64,000 bases of DNA from [Phialemoniopsis] sp. UDSM-2020. Lineage: Eukaryota > Ascomycota > Sordariomycetes > Thyridiales > Thyridiaceae. The DNA lies in the NCBI GenBank assembly GCA_018873225.1, contig JAEILZ010000006.1, positions 62,001 to 126,000 on the forward strand. The letters run 5' to 3'. Position numbers and translations under genes: made by a program. Shown piece by piece: positions 20,989 to 31,693 of this stretch. Every line of letters begins with the position of its first letter. Position 1 is the stretch's first letter. The notes under the pieces are model-generated. The model did not search any database. It saw only the letters and a list, made by a program, of their open reading frames with translations, and was not told the DNA's origin.

Positions 20989-22104
20989 ATGCAGCTACTT
21001 CGTTTCTCTGGAACTCCTTACGAGGTACGTCACTGGTCTTCCCCCTCCTAAACATGATTTGACACGGTGCCTCAGATCGGACACCAACATGGGTTACAAG
21101 CCAAGGACAAGGTGCACGGGTCGCTCGCCTTCTATCGACAGTTGTTCAAGTCAACATGCTCGATGGAGTGGGACGCAGTCACTAGGGAAGCTGCAGCATA
21201 CGAGACGCCCCTGAAAACAACATGTCCAGAGTACCTTGATGAGCTCCGTGGCCTAGCGGACGGCGCCGAGGTCTCTTTTCTCGACATCCTGGCCCTGAAC
21301 GTGCGGACGGAGATCACCTTTGGGCTCTTCACCGAAAAGCCCGACACAGACGTCAAGCTCGACGGATGCACAAGTCTCGGCTTCAAGCGGCAGGGAGGCG
21401 ATTCATTCCTGTGCCAGAACTGGGACTGGCAGGTCGAACAGAGTCCCAATGTCTTTCCGTGTCACATATCGCAGCCGGACACGGACATTCCCGATCTTGT
21501 CATGGTGACCGAAGGCGGCATCATCGGCAAGATTGGCCTGAATGCCAATGGAGTAGGAGTCTGTCTGAATGCTATCCGCGCGCGCGGCTTGGACCGGTCC
21601 AAACTGCCAGTCCATCTTGCACTTCGGAAAGTGCTCGAATCCGCGTCGAGGCAGGATGCCATCCAGACCCTTGAGTCTCTCGGCGTGGCAGGGAGCGCGA
21701 ATATTTTGCTTGGCGACCACACAGGATCAACCAGTCTAGAGTGCACCCACATCGGCATCAAGAACCTTGAGATGGATAGAGATGGAGTTGTCGTGCATGC
21801 CAACAATCTACTGCTCGACCATCCTGGAGTCGATGAACCGGGCTGGTTGCCGGACTCATCGAAACGCGTGGTCCGGATGCAGAATCTCGTAGGACAGGAG
21901 AACCTCGGTGAGCTCAACTTTGATACACTCTTCGAGCTGTTCAAGGATGAGGAGGGGTTTCCGGGAGCGATCAACAGATGTCAGGAGGCTGGATGCGAAA
22001 CGCAAACGCTCTTTACCATCCTGATGAACCTGACCGAGAAGAAGGCGCTCGTCAGCTTTGGACGGCCAACAGCATCAACGTGCAAAACCCAGCTTGCGTT
22101 GTGA
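20989..22104 (+). CDS. Isopenicillin-N acyltransferase-like Ntn hydrolase (peptidase C45)
   Basis: Exons 20989-21024 and 21076-22104 (354 residues, against 357 for fungal PenDE). The N-terminus is MQLLRFSGTPYE then IGHQHG. The autoproteolytic Gly-Cys lies in KLDGCTSLGF (Cys110), and NWDWQVEQSP follows as in the acyl-CoA:6-APA acyltransferase family. Downstream family blocks include TEGGIIGKIGLNANGVGVCLNAI. The family cleaves itself before Cys and then transfers or hydrolyses acyl-amide groups. Homologues are widespread in fungi without beta-lactam genes, so penicillin synthesis is not implied, and no ACVS or IPNS is in the window. The C-terminus (CKTQLAL) is not a peroxisomal PTS1, unlike PenDE. 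Confidence 0.9.
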
Positions 22105-22206
22105 GACTGAATAATATCACACTACTAGTCCATATCGTGTAGTTGTTACGTAATTTTATTTGGCAACTATCGTGAATCTATGCTACAATAATAAATACTC
22201 TCTGGA

Positions 22207-23387
22207 TCAGGGAATCGTCGCAAGAATATCCCCACCCTCTGGGATTCTCAGATACTCTGGCGGCAGAGAATCCTCGGGCGGTGCCTATGATTGTGAGATT
22301 CTTATCGTATTATTTGCATATGCTTGGACGTACCTGTATCTTCTCCGCAAACTGCCTCACGGCATCATAGTTCTTGCACTTGTGATCGGTGTTGAAGTCT
22401 GGGAAAGCGGCCGGCTTATCCGGGTTCGCCCAGACCTGGCCGAGCACACCAGTATCGACATTGCACATGAGCGTCTGCCGTATTATGTCGACACAGTGAC
22501 CTTGGTGTTTCCCGTTAGTAGAGTTCAACTGCCTCAACAAAGCTCAACTTACTGATGTGCAACCTGAAGTCTCTGGTTAGTACGTTCCAATACCCTCAAC
22601 AAAGCCCCGATGTCGACTTACTGAAGTATACGCTCCTCGTTCTTGAAGGCATGCATGCCCATTTCCTTGTAATAGTCGTAATTGTAGTAAAGAGACTTTC
22701 GAACGAGGTTCTGCGTCACAGTTAGCGCATGTTCCTCTTCTTTCAGATATGCAACGGCACTCACCAGACAATGTAGGTGGTGCATTCCTTCGACATTCAC
22801 AAAGAAGCCGCCGCCGTACTTGTCCGCGCGCTGAACATGGGCCGGTGTGAGACCGCTTCGCAGGCCGTCTTCGACTGTTATGATACCCGCTCTATCTTTA
22901 GAGTTGTCAGTGATTGCGTCTGGCATCATGTTTGATAGAATACGCACAGTTCACTCCGAGCGCATCCCAAGCCGCATCCGTCTCCGGGTTTGCCGCTCGC
23001 CGGTAGACGTTTTCCTGCATGAAAGAGCCGTTGAAGGGGGTGACAGAATATTGCATGTCGACATTGCTCAGGACAGGAGCTGTGGTGTCGTGTCAATAAA
23101 GGTCTTTTTCTTGGCAAGATCTGATCAGTCTTACATCGCTGCGAAGTGAATGCCGCGCATCGCCGGTCCATGTCCAGAAGCTTGCGCGCAGTGACTCCTC
23201 CGAGGAAAGCAAAGAAGATGGAGGACAGTATCCAGGCAACCCAGATGAGGACGAAGGATCTCCGCCGCGATTTGCTTAGCGGAACCTCGATCTGGGGTGA
23301 TTCGAGCACTTCATCGATATCCTCGAAGCGATCGGTATCGTGCTGCAGTGGCACGTACTGTGCGTCTTTGTCCCTGAAGGCACTCAT
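22207..23387 (-). CDS. UstYa-family (DUF3328) oxidase
   Basis: Seven exons: 23387-23135, 23079-22948, 22895-22765, 22710-22622, 22572-22553, 22500-22334, 22284-22207 (289 residues). All six introns are 49-55 nt and keep frame; exon 5 is only 20 nt. There is a cytosolic tail, one membrane span (SFVLIWVAWILSSIFFAFLGG), then the luminal domain with WDALGVN, the first metal-type motif MHHLHCL, and the second, SHCVDIIRQTLMC. This H-x-x-H-C pairing defines UstYa/UstYb-like enzymes, which oxidatively cyclise ribosomal peptides (ustiloxin, asperipin, phomopsin) or act in cyclochlorotine-type pathways. The start ATG at 23387 is the first in frame. It is divergent from the Tyr-rich peptide gene at 25021. 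Confidence 0.92.
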
Positions 23388-25020
23388 ATTGTCCAAGGTG
23401 TATTGGGACGGTGTTGACGCTCGTCGCTCTTGTCTCTTGGGGAACTTTGGAGTAAAAAAAAATGTAAGATGCCGTAGAGTAGTGGGAGAGGAATGTTTGC
23501 GCCAGCCGGGCCGCCTGGTGAGACTTGGGAGTGAGCTCGAGTAATGACACTTATCCCGCCATCAATGAGCATCTGATTAGTCTGAGCCGGCACACGTTAC
23601 ATCGGGCAGGGCATCCATCGTTTACAGCACACGACACGACCGTCGCGGTTGTAGGGCTGACACTAGGTGGAAGGGTCCAGGCTGGATGGGGGGACGACGC
23701 CACAAAACCAAACTAGCTCCAGCTCGCCAATTAACCTTCCCGCCAACAGGATTGACTTTGGGCATTCCAACCTTAAACGCCAACCCATCTCGTATCTGAG
23801 TGGCCAGGAAGGCTAGCTTCTCAGGGTGGTCCCTAGTGTGGGGGAGGAGCCTGTCAGACTGTGCCGTCCTGGCATGCTGGCATGGGCATGGGCATGGGCA
23901 AATACGAATTGCCCTGACTTGTCCTCGCATTCTGGCAATGCTGCCCGAGTACTACCTGAGAGTACACTTTACACATCATATCTTACCTCGTCTTCAGCTG
24001 GCACTTACAAAACGCTGCGGCCACTCAAAGTGTAGGTTAAGCGAGATAAAAAGGGTGGATGGCATCGAGGGTTGGCAGGAGCGCGTCTCCTGTACGTAAC
24101 GTCATTCCCCCACGGCCGTAAGATGGCACCTGCTGTCTTTGCAGGACGCTTATGCAGCCCCGGACCCCGCAGATTGGTTCTCGCTAGCGAGCCTCATGCA
24201 TGTTTTCGGATTTGGTACTGGCGATGATTGGCTGGTGACTGACGACGAGAATAGCTCGACCATAACGACAATGCGGTACATTACCCTATTCCATCACCGA
24301 GGAGCCACAAGTATTCAGGGAGAATGGTATAATTGAAGATATTTCGATGGCAATTGCCGTTTAGAAGGGCCGTTTCGTAGCCAAATTCGACAGCAGAACG
24401 ATCCACTTTCGGCTTGCGCTCGGCCAATATGAATCGTATTCACCGTTTATGGGCCAGCTGTCAAAACGTGGGTGAAAGGTTAACATTCGCACGCCATTCT
24501 ACGCTGACAGTAAGGCCCATGGGGTATGGCGGTAGCAGACCCTGCAAGCTATGCCTGTCCGCGCTCTCTTCCCCACGTGGGGAAGTCCCATCGAGTCATT
24601 CCTGGAAAATAAGCTCAAAGGGAAGCGAAGAGCTAAGTCCAAGTGGCTTCGTCGCCTTGTCCGAAATGTTGCATTGGCTTTGGTGATTGTCCATCTTGGC
24701 TCTGGCCTAGAAGCAATAGACCGGCCAGCCTGACGTAGGGGGCTGCTTGCATGCTCTCTTGCTCAATCGACCAGGATGCTGAGGTGCTTTGCTAGGTATC
24801 GTGCACCAGATTGAGTATGATTCAGGCATGAGACGTGATCCTCCTGTCGTTTCTATAAAGACATCCCTGTTGTTTCTGCCAGCCTCCGATTTTATGACAC
24901 AAGTTCCCTCACCTCCTCATCCCACTCTTGTCTTCGCAACATCCAAAGCCTTCGCGGGTATCATCAAATACAAATTCATATCCGGACTTTACTGTTATCC
25001 CGACTCAAATCCTCACCAAG
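23388..25020. other. 1.6-kb divergent promoter region between UstYa-like and Tyr-rich peptide genes
   Basis: No gene supported. It contains a GGCATG microsatellite (about 23877-23900), a TATAAAG at 24854-24860 roughly 165 bp before the peptide gene ATG, and many short spurious frames. A second small gene could be missed here. Confidence 0.5.
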
Positions 25021-25323
25021 ATGAAGCCCTTCACCATCTTCGCCATGGCCCTCGCCACCGGCACCATGGCCGTGCCCGTCCCCGACGCTGCCGCCGATGT
25101 TCAAGCCCGAGACTACGCTGATTATGGCGACTACCCAGAGTCCTATAGTGACTACAAAGACTATGGTGATGCCGCTCCTCCTCCTGCGGCAAAATACGAG
25201 TCGTATGGGACGTACAAAGATTATCCGCCCTCATACTCGTCGTATACCGACTATCCTTCCCACTATTCAACCTATGGAACATACAAACGATTCGCCGAAT
25301 GGGTCAAGAACGTCTTTACCTAA
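25021..25323 (+). CDS. Small secreted Tyr-rich repeat protein, possible RiPP precursor
   Basis: A single-exon 100-residue protein. MKPFTIFAMALATGTMA is a signal peptide, followed by a short pro-region ending in DVQAR. About 60 residues are then dominated by Tyr, Asp, Ser, Gly and Pro, with the repeats DYGDY, SYGTYKDY and STYGTYKR, before a charged tail (FAEWVKNVFT). YGTYK occurs twice, the second time directly before a dibasic KR Kex2-type site. Precursors of fungal dikaritins are signal-bearing peptides with repeated Tyr-containing cores cut at KR, and their genes sit beside UstYa genes as here. Against this, there is only one KR, so it could instead be a structural cell-surface peptide. Confidence 0.7.
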   Translation: MKPFTIFAMALATGTMAVPVPDAAADVQARDYADYGDYPESYSDYKDYGDAAPPPAAKYESYGTYKDYPPSYSSYTDYPSHYSTYGTYKRFAEWVKNVFT

Positions 25324-25784
25324 GGGAGACCTGGCTGGTCTACTGGGAACCACAGCGTAGGGATGGGAGCTAGTCTGTGATCTTATGTTGGATTCGGAGT
25401 TTTTGATTTGGGATGGTATTCATCCGAGTCGTACATAATCACTTTTCACACAATCAAGATTGACCAGATTATCCATATTCTTCCCATGAATCCATATAGA
25501 ACCTGTGAAGTGACATATGTATTGACCAGTGGCACACTTTGAGAACCTTATGCTTTTATGTCCCCCCTTCAAGCTCAGCCCCAAGGGTAGTGAGATCGAC
25601 GCCGGCTGCTTGGCACGTGATGTCCCAATCATGTCCTCGTGCGAGTCGTAGTATATCTCTGTGCGACGCGGGAAGAGTTTTGTGCTAGGAGAGTTGAATG
25701 GATAGGGCTTGTAGTAGTCGAATCTCAACCCTCTCCTGATTCGCCAGCTTAAATCTAGACTACTCAAACGTTTCAGTGGTCCGG
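25324..25784. other. Intergenic, convergent
   Basis: 3' regions of the Tyr-rich peptide gene and the MFS gene. Nothing further seen. Confidence 0.5.
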
Positions 25785-27233
25785 TCAAGCAGAAACACCT
25801 GTTTCAGCCTCTCGATCTTTCAGATGTAGAAACATCCACAGCATCATGAGGTCGTAGAGAGCCTTGAGAATTCCTGCACCCCCAAGCGCGACTATCCATA
25901 ATGACGCATTGGCAAGAAGGCCTGTCGAACCAATTCCAATCGCTTGGGCTAGGGTTTTGATAATGTTGACCACGCCCAAGACTGCTGTCCTCTCAGCAGG
26001 CAAGACTGCTGCTGTGAGGAAGGCCTGCCGCGGCGCCTGGTCCATGCTTTGCGTAGTTGCTCGTAGCGCGAGAAGTCCCATGGCAGCCCATGTACCAGCG
26101 GCGGATGAGGCAGGAGGCAGAGGTATGGCGGCGAGGCAAAGAGCTGACGGCAGATGTGTGAAGACCATCGTCTTGAGTGGTCCGATCTTGCGGGCTAGCG
26201 GCAGGGCAGCAAGGTTCGAGACCGTTGCCAAGAGGTTGGTGACAAGGAATAGCGTGCCCAGAGATGAGGGCTGCAGCGAGTGTACCGTGGTGAAGAAGTA
26301 GGTCAGCCAAGACGGTGCCGCCATACCGGAGGCGAATGAGTCGACGGTGAAGAGGAGCAAGAGCCGCCATAGAATGGAGCGCGACTCAGGCGAGATGTTT
26401 GGCAGAAGACGCCGCAACAATAGCTTCCGAGATGGAGAGACTGCAGATCCTCTCTGAGACGGCTTTGGTTGGGTAAAGGTACCGTTGTCTCCGGTTTCTT
26501 CTCGTTCAGCTGCGTCACCAGAAAGCAGACCTCTTTCCGCCTCCTGGTCATGATCGCCGTCTACACGCTCAGCTTCGACTGCTGGGGACAGGGCGAGTGT
26601 GAAACACAGCTTCAGTAGCCCAAGCGCAGCGTAAGCCAGAAAGACCGCACGATAAGCCCTGACACCCTGCCAGCCCTCTGTGTGCAGCAGCGCCTGCACC
26701 ATCCAGCCACTAGTCAGCGTGCCCAGGGCTGCACCTGCAGTCCCAAACAGCGTGTACCAGGCAAAGATGTCGCTTCGGTTTTCCTTTGGCGTAAGCTGGG
26801 CGAGGACGGACTCCTCCACAGCACGAAAGGGGCCAATCTCGTTGCCGCTGGGACTGATGACGCCGAGCACGCTCACAACGAGGAGGACCCAGTAGTTGTC
26901 ACAAACAAAGAAGACGACGCCGCTGATGGTCATGAGCATGGCGCCGACGGCAAGGACGTTCCGACGGCCAACAGCGTCAGTGATGGTCGTCAACACGAAG
27001 CTGATCAGGACATCCCCGAGCAGCGTCAGCGTCATGAACAGGCCGATGCGGTCGTCAGGAATGTCTAGGCTGGACAGGAACTGGACGAGGATGAGGAAAG
27101 ACGCCCCGTATGCGAAAAGCCGGACCATCCGCTGCAGGCACAGGAGCTTGGTGTCGCGACATGAGCCCGCGATGGCGGAGAAGCCGCTCTCTGCGGCGAG
27201 GCGAGAGGCCCACGATCGCATTCGTCTCAACAT
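25785..27233 (-). CDS. MFS transporter, DHA1-like
   Basis: An intronless 482-residue membrane protein with about 12 spans. The loop 2-3 motif is TTITDAVGRRNVLAVG (the classical D-x-x-G-R-R/K motif A). TM4-5 carries ISPSGNEIGPFRAVEESVLAQ, and the long central loop is acidic (about residues 245-300). The C-terminal half has QAPRQAFLTAAVLPAERTAVLG. The P-x-G-x-E-x-G-P-F-x-x-x-E-x-x-x-x-Q-x-T pattern and the start at MLRRMRSW suit an MFS group shared with prokaryotes. The substrate is unknown. It shares its strand with the proline-racemase-like gene, whose stop is 422 bp upstream of this start. Confidence 0.85.
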   Translation of the reverse strand: MLRRMRSWASRLAAESGFSAIAGSCRDTKLLCLQRMVRLFAYGASFLILVQFLSSLDIPDDRIGLFMTLTLLGDVLISFVLTTITDAVGRRNVLAVGAMLMTISGVVFFVCDNYWVLLVVSVLGVISPSGNEIGPFRAVEESVLAQLTPKENRSDIFAWYTLFGTAGAALGTLTSGWMVQALLHTEGWQGVRAYRAVFLAYAALGLLKLCFTLALSPAVEAERVDGDHDQEAERGLLSGDAAEREETGDNGTFTQPKPSQRGSAVSPSRKLLLRRLLPNISPESRSILWRLLLLFTVDSFASGMAAPSWLTYFFTTVHSLQPSSLGTLFLVTNLLATVSNLAALPLARKIGPLKTMVFTHLPSALCLAAIPLPPASSAAGTWAAMGLLALRATTQSMDQAPRQAFLTAAVLPAERTAVLGVVNIIKTLAQAIGIGSTGLLANASLWIVALGGAGILKALYDLMMLWMFLHLKDREAETGVSA

Positions 27234-27655
27234 CTTGGAAGGTATGGTATTTGCATAGTGACAGTGCTTTCGTTTGTGGCTCGCCGGTGCCAGGACAGGT
27301 TGACCGACTTCTGATATATCGATGGGCTGCTGTGGGTGAAAAGTGCTGCAGCTCGGCAAACACCGACCTCCGAGCCTGCGGCGTTGAGGCTCCACTCTTG
27401 GCAGATCGACGGACCCGGTTTGGTGGGTAATTGTGGGGCCTGCCCTGGCGCGTCATCGTCGGATTTACGAGCTTTCACCAAACATTCAAGCACCTCACAG
27501 CATCCAGTCGAATCACGATTTCCATATTTGAGCCATGAATGGGGTGACGATCATTCCATGCTATCTACGTATGTCGCTTGTATCGGATCGGTTTTATCAT
27601 CTACTCTATGCTCCAATCCGTACCTGTGAGAAAATCATAATGTCCAGCAGAGGGT
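27234..27655. other. Promoter region of the MFS gene at 25785-27233
   Basis: No additional gene seen. Confidence 0.5.
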
Positions 27656-28693
27656 TCATGCCGTGGGCACATGCCATTGGTCCCCTACCCTGAACCCAGT
27701 CGGAAACGGGTCTTCAGGGTCAAGCACCACCTGTTTGTATGCAGTGATCCACCCTCTGCCCTTGACCGTCGGCAGGACAGCGTCATACTCCCCGACCTTG
27801 GTTGTGCCGCGAATGTGCGTCTCGAACTCGGTCCCGATGATACTTCGGTGCCTGAATATTTCTCCCACTTTGATCTGACCTCTCGCGTGCAGAACAGCAA
27901 GACGAGCGCTTGTGCCGGTCCCACAGGGGCTGCGGTCGAAGCGGCCCGGCGACACCACGACCGTGTTTTTCGCTATCTTGCAACCATCACCTTCCTCCAA
28001 CGGCTCGGTAATGGACAGAATACTGACGCCGCGGATATCCGGATTCTCGGGATGGACGGGCGTGAATTGAGCCTGGACAGCCCGCTTGATCTTCTCGCCG
28101 ACCTCAACAAGCTGCGGCCCGTACCGGTTCTCCACCTTGAGTCCCACGGACGCGGCGTCCACGAGGACATACCACATTCCCCCATAAGCCACGTCGACCG
28201 TCACCGTGCCGAGCCCCGGAACAGAGACTGGCAAGTCTAGCGCGGCAACGAAAGATGCGACGTTGTCAAAAGACACGCTCTTGCACTTGCCGTTCTCACA
28301 CGCCGCACTGATGGCGACCAGCCCCGCCGCGGTGTCGAGCGAGAAGTTCGTGGTCGGGTAGGTCATCGGGATCATGCCCGTCTCGAGCAGCACAGTCGCT
28401 GTGCAGATGGTGTTTGACCCCGACATGGGCGCGTACTCCTCGCTCTCCATGATGAGGAACCCGGCGTCGGCGAGCGGGTTGCAGGGCGGCAGGACCAGGT
28501 TTGTGTTCATGGACGCCCTGCCGCGCGGCTCGTTGAGCACGAGCTGTCGGAGGTTGTCTTTCCTGTCCCGGAAGTGGACGAGCTTGTCGTACATGGTCTT
28601 GCCGGGGACGTCGAGGACGCCGCCGACGATGACATCGCCCACCTCGCCTTCGGCGTGGCATCCGACGACCGATATGGTGCGAAGAGGTCGCAT
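27656..28693 (-). CDS. Proline racemase superfamily enzyme (hydroxyproline epimerase/dehydratase type)
   Basis: An intronless 345-residue protein, normal length for the family. VGCHAEGEVGDVIVGG is the N-terminal signature. The first catalytic position, usually Cys in MCGHG, is Ser here (APMSGSNTICTATVLLETG). The second catalytic Cys is kept in DRSPCGTGTSARLAVL. In this superfamily Cys/Cys pairs go with proline racemase and hydroxyproline 2-epimerase, and Thr/Cys with trans-3-hydroxy-L-proline dehydratase. Ser/Cys has been linked to hydroxyproline-active enzymes. So a role in using (hydroxy)proline or a related imino acid is more likely than proline racemisation. The neighbouring MFS and Zn2Cys6 genes on the same strand could supply uptake and control. 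Confidence 0.88.
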   Translation of the reverse strand: MRPLRTISVVGCHAEGEVGDVIVGGVLDVPGKTMYDKLVHFRDRKDNLRQLVLNEPRGRASMNTNLVLPPCNPLADAGFLIMESEEYAPMSGSNTICTATVLLETGMIPMTYPTTNFSLDTAAGLVAISAACENGKCKSVSFDNVASFVAALDLPVSVPGLGTVTVDVAYGGMWYVLVDAASVGLKVENRYGPQLVEVGEKIKRAVQAQFTPVHPENPDIRGVSILSITEPLEEGDGCKIAKNTVVVSPGRFDRSPCGTGTSARLAVLHARGQIKVGEIFRHRSIIGTEFETHIRGTTKVGEYDAVLPTVKGRGWITAYKQVVLDPEDPFPTGFRVGDQWHVPTA

Positions 28694-28920
28694 GGTGTTG
28701 GAAACGAGGAGCTGGTGAACTTGAATAAAGTATAAAGAAAAGGAGTAGTTTGATCACAAGGAAGAGGGACAGCAATGCTGCCTGGACTGCTGTGAGGTTG
28801 GTCGACGACATGTGCAGCGAGAAGAGAGAGCGACCTGGTAGCCCCACAAGCCGATCTTCGGCCCCGCATGTGCAGCATCGGCCCTCCCGCTCATCAGTGT
28901 GCGGTCCTAGGTCACAGCCA

Positions 28921-31155
28921 TCACAGGTTCTCGTTGGTAAGATCCTCGGCCAGATTCAAAATCTCTGTCGGCGACAATGCAAATCCCCCTTGCGTATCAA
29001 GTAGGTCCCAGGTCACGAACTGCGACAGAGACGCATCGAGGCTTTCCTGGTCGGTGTCTGTGCTCTCCAGCTGCTGTAAGGCCTCGGCTTCCAGGGCAAC
29101 CTCATGCTGGTCATCAGCCGTTCCTCGTCCGGTATGAGCGCTCATTACTCGCTCAAGTCGCTGCAACTCTCTTTTTCTCAACTTTGCAGCTGGACTTCCC
29201 TTGAGGATCATCTGGTCGAGGATCTCGTGGGCTGTTGGGAGCCAAGTCCAGTCTGGCAAGAACCCCGGTGACACGGTCTCAATGACGTAGAGCAGGAACG
29301 CGGATGAAAAGGCGGTCTCCATCTGGAAAGGAAGGAATGAATCTGGAGCGGTAGCACTGACGTCAGCATATCCTGAATTCGGAACAGCAAGAAGTCGCGG
29401 CCCCCTACCGAGCAGGTTCGTATCGCTCAACGCCTTGAGTGTCTTGAGAATGTTCAGAGCGGATGATGTGCAAGACTTCAATAGGGAAGTGATTGGACCC
29501 TCGGAACTCAACCTGGCGGGTCTGTCCTCACCAACCTGGCTCTGCAGGATGCACATGACCAAGGGCCGAGTTGTCAATACCACGCACTGTCAAGCCTTAG
29601 TACCTGTACACGCAGCGATGATGTGAAGCATTACTTACGTGGTGATACGACAATATTAACCTAGTCGCAATTTTCGAAGTGCGAATGTCGGACGTGTGGA
29701 AAGAGCTGTCCAAGAATGCGCTTAAGTCTCCAGCAACGGCGGCGATGTTACGGAGCACCGCTTGCGTGTCGCGGAGCAGATCGAATTCCGAGTTACTGTC
29801 GGCCTTATACACCCCTAAATCTAACTGTCAGCACAAGGAAATCCCCATAATCTCCTGTCTGTACTCATACAACATGGCCGAGAGAGCACTCACCCGAAAG
29901 AATGGATGCGGTCAACCGCCCGAGTCGGAGCTGCAATGTCAACGCCCGGGAAAACACAGAATGCGGCTCAATCTCGCACGGCAATTTCGTAGTGATGTCC
30001 TCATCCCTAATGGAACTAGGGGCGCCGACGAGGGTGCCGAACTCACGGTCGAGGATGTAGCTCGTCCAAAAGATGGTGTTGCACCTTCGCGCATGCTCGA
30101 CATCGACGTGCTTGCTTGTCATGTCTCGGTGCCAACCCTCAATGATGCTGATGCGCAACGCTTGGCCGACCTAGATAAGATTGTCAGTCTGCAAGCTCAT
30201 ATCGGCAATGTTGTCGTTACGTACCAGTTGAAAAGACATGAGCCTTAGATCCACGGCCTGGAGGTATACGCCCGCCAGACAAAACGCCTCGACAGCACTG
30301 GGCGAGTCCCGCGTGATCGGCACCATGCATGGCAACAGAGATAAAGCCCTAGAGGCAAAGCCAAGACCCGGAACTGAGCCAGATCCTTCGGCCGAGTTGA
30401 AAGCTTTACCAAAGGCGATGACGAGCAGGAATTGCGCGTACCAATACCGAGCTCGGAGTGCCACCTCCGCAGGCGACTTGTAGAACCTCTCCATCTCCTC
30501 GTGGAACGACTTGTGGTTGATGATGCCGCACAGAGATCCGAGGTGATACTGAACAGTTGATACTAGGAGGCGAGCATAGTCATAAGACGGCAAGCCGTCG
30601 GTCTGGGGTGGGTCATTCAGTCCGATCGGAGTCCATGCAATATTCAACGTCTCCAGATCCCAGGGGTGGACCGGCGGCTCGAATGTCGGCATCTGACTGC
30701 CTATCAGAGCGATCACTCTCCTGCAGAATGCCCATGATGAGGTTGGTCCCATATACCCTTGCAAGTGTGAGTCTACAGGGCCGATTCAGGTTGATAAGAC
30801 AACGAAGGTCGGTCTTACAGTATTTCCCGTGATCATCCGGCGCAAAAGTCTCACCACTGTCAACCAGTGGATTTCGACGGAACTCCGGGACGATAGCTTC
30901 CGTTGAGAAGTCAACTCCCGGAGGCTTCTCTACGGGCGCATCGAGGTCTGTGTCACCAGAGAGAGGTGCTGCAGGCTGCGGGTCCCGTCCCTGATGCGAG
31001 TCTGCAGCACCAAAGGAGCAAAGCTTCCTCCTCTTTTGACACCTTGTGCAAGGGAATGTCCCAGAGCAGCGGAGCTTCGAAGCACGACACCGTAAACAGC
31101 TAGGGCGACTTGAGCTTAGTACGAACGATCCGAACCGAAACATCGAATGGAGCAT
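28921..31155 (-). CDS. Zn(II)2Cys6 transcription factor with Fungal_trans domain
   Basis: Five exons: 31155-30819, 30772-30225, 30170-29894, 29814-29639, 29586-28921 (667 residues). The binuclear cluster is CLRCRASKLRC-SGTFP-CTRCQKRRKLC with spacing 2-6-5-2-6. A linker follows, then YSHLQGYMGPTSSWAFCRRV and the middle homology region (YWYAQFLLVIAFGKAF; HARRCNTIFWTSYILDREF). The second exon join (GKY/SHLQGY) and the GT-AG borders all keep frame. The start could be at 31155 or 31143, or at an upstream in-frame ATG near 31176. Nuclear regulator; the proline-racemase-like gene and MFS gene downstream on the same strand are obvious candidate targets. Confidence 0.88.
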
Positions 31156-31693
31156 CAATCTTACGCCTCTAAGCATCTCCGAGGTTTCCTGCCCGATGCT
31201 GGTGGACTGTGCGGGTCCATGTCGGGTACCCGAGAGAGCGACTTTGTCTCCTCCTTTCAACGAACACAAGATTTTCGCCTTTGAATAGTAATGAGGCCCA
31301 CGCCCCGAACTGGAGGCATCTCGTTGCAAAGAGACTGTGATGAGGTGGGAAGGTTGTGAAGGGGCCCACATGCCGAACCGAACCGACTCATGACTTCAAC
31401 CATGTGAGCTAGTGTGGCCGCCATGCGTGGGCCGCCACCGCAATAAGGACATGCGGGGCACCACCTGAAGAAGACCTCGGAGAGAGCAAAACGATTCATC
31501 GGGCTTCTATGGTCAGGTATCAAACGCTTGTTGGTACTCGTGTGTCTGTTGACCCCCAGCCAATCTAAACGCAGGGCTCTCATATATATATTATATACAT
31601 ACTATCTCAAACGAATCGCAAGAATGATATCTACTAACTACCAGAGATATCTAGCCACTCTCACAAATAAGAATTGCCCTCGGACTTCTTTAT
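31156..31693. other. Intergenic; regulator promoter and esterase 3' region
   Basis: An AT-rich TATATATATTATATACATA run lies at about 31580-31600. No gene seen. Confidence 0.5.

Noticed and set aside
20989..22104. Evidence for penicillin biosynthesis
   Set aside because: No ACV synthetase or isopenicillin N synthase in the window, and PenDE-like proteins are common in non-producers.
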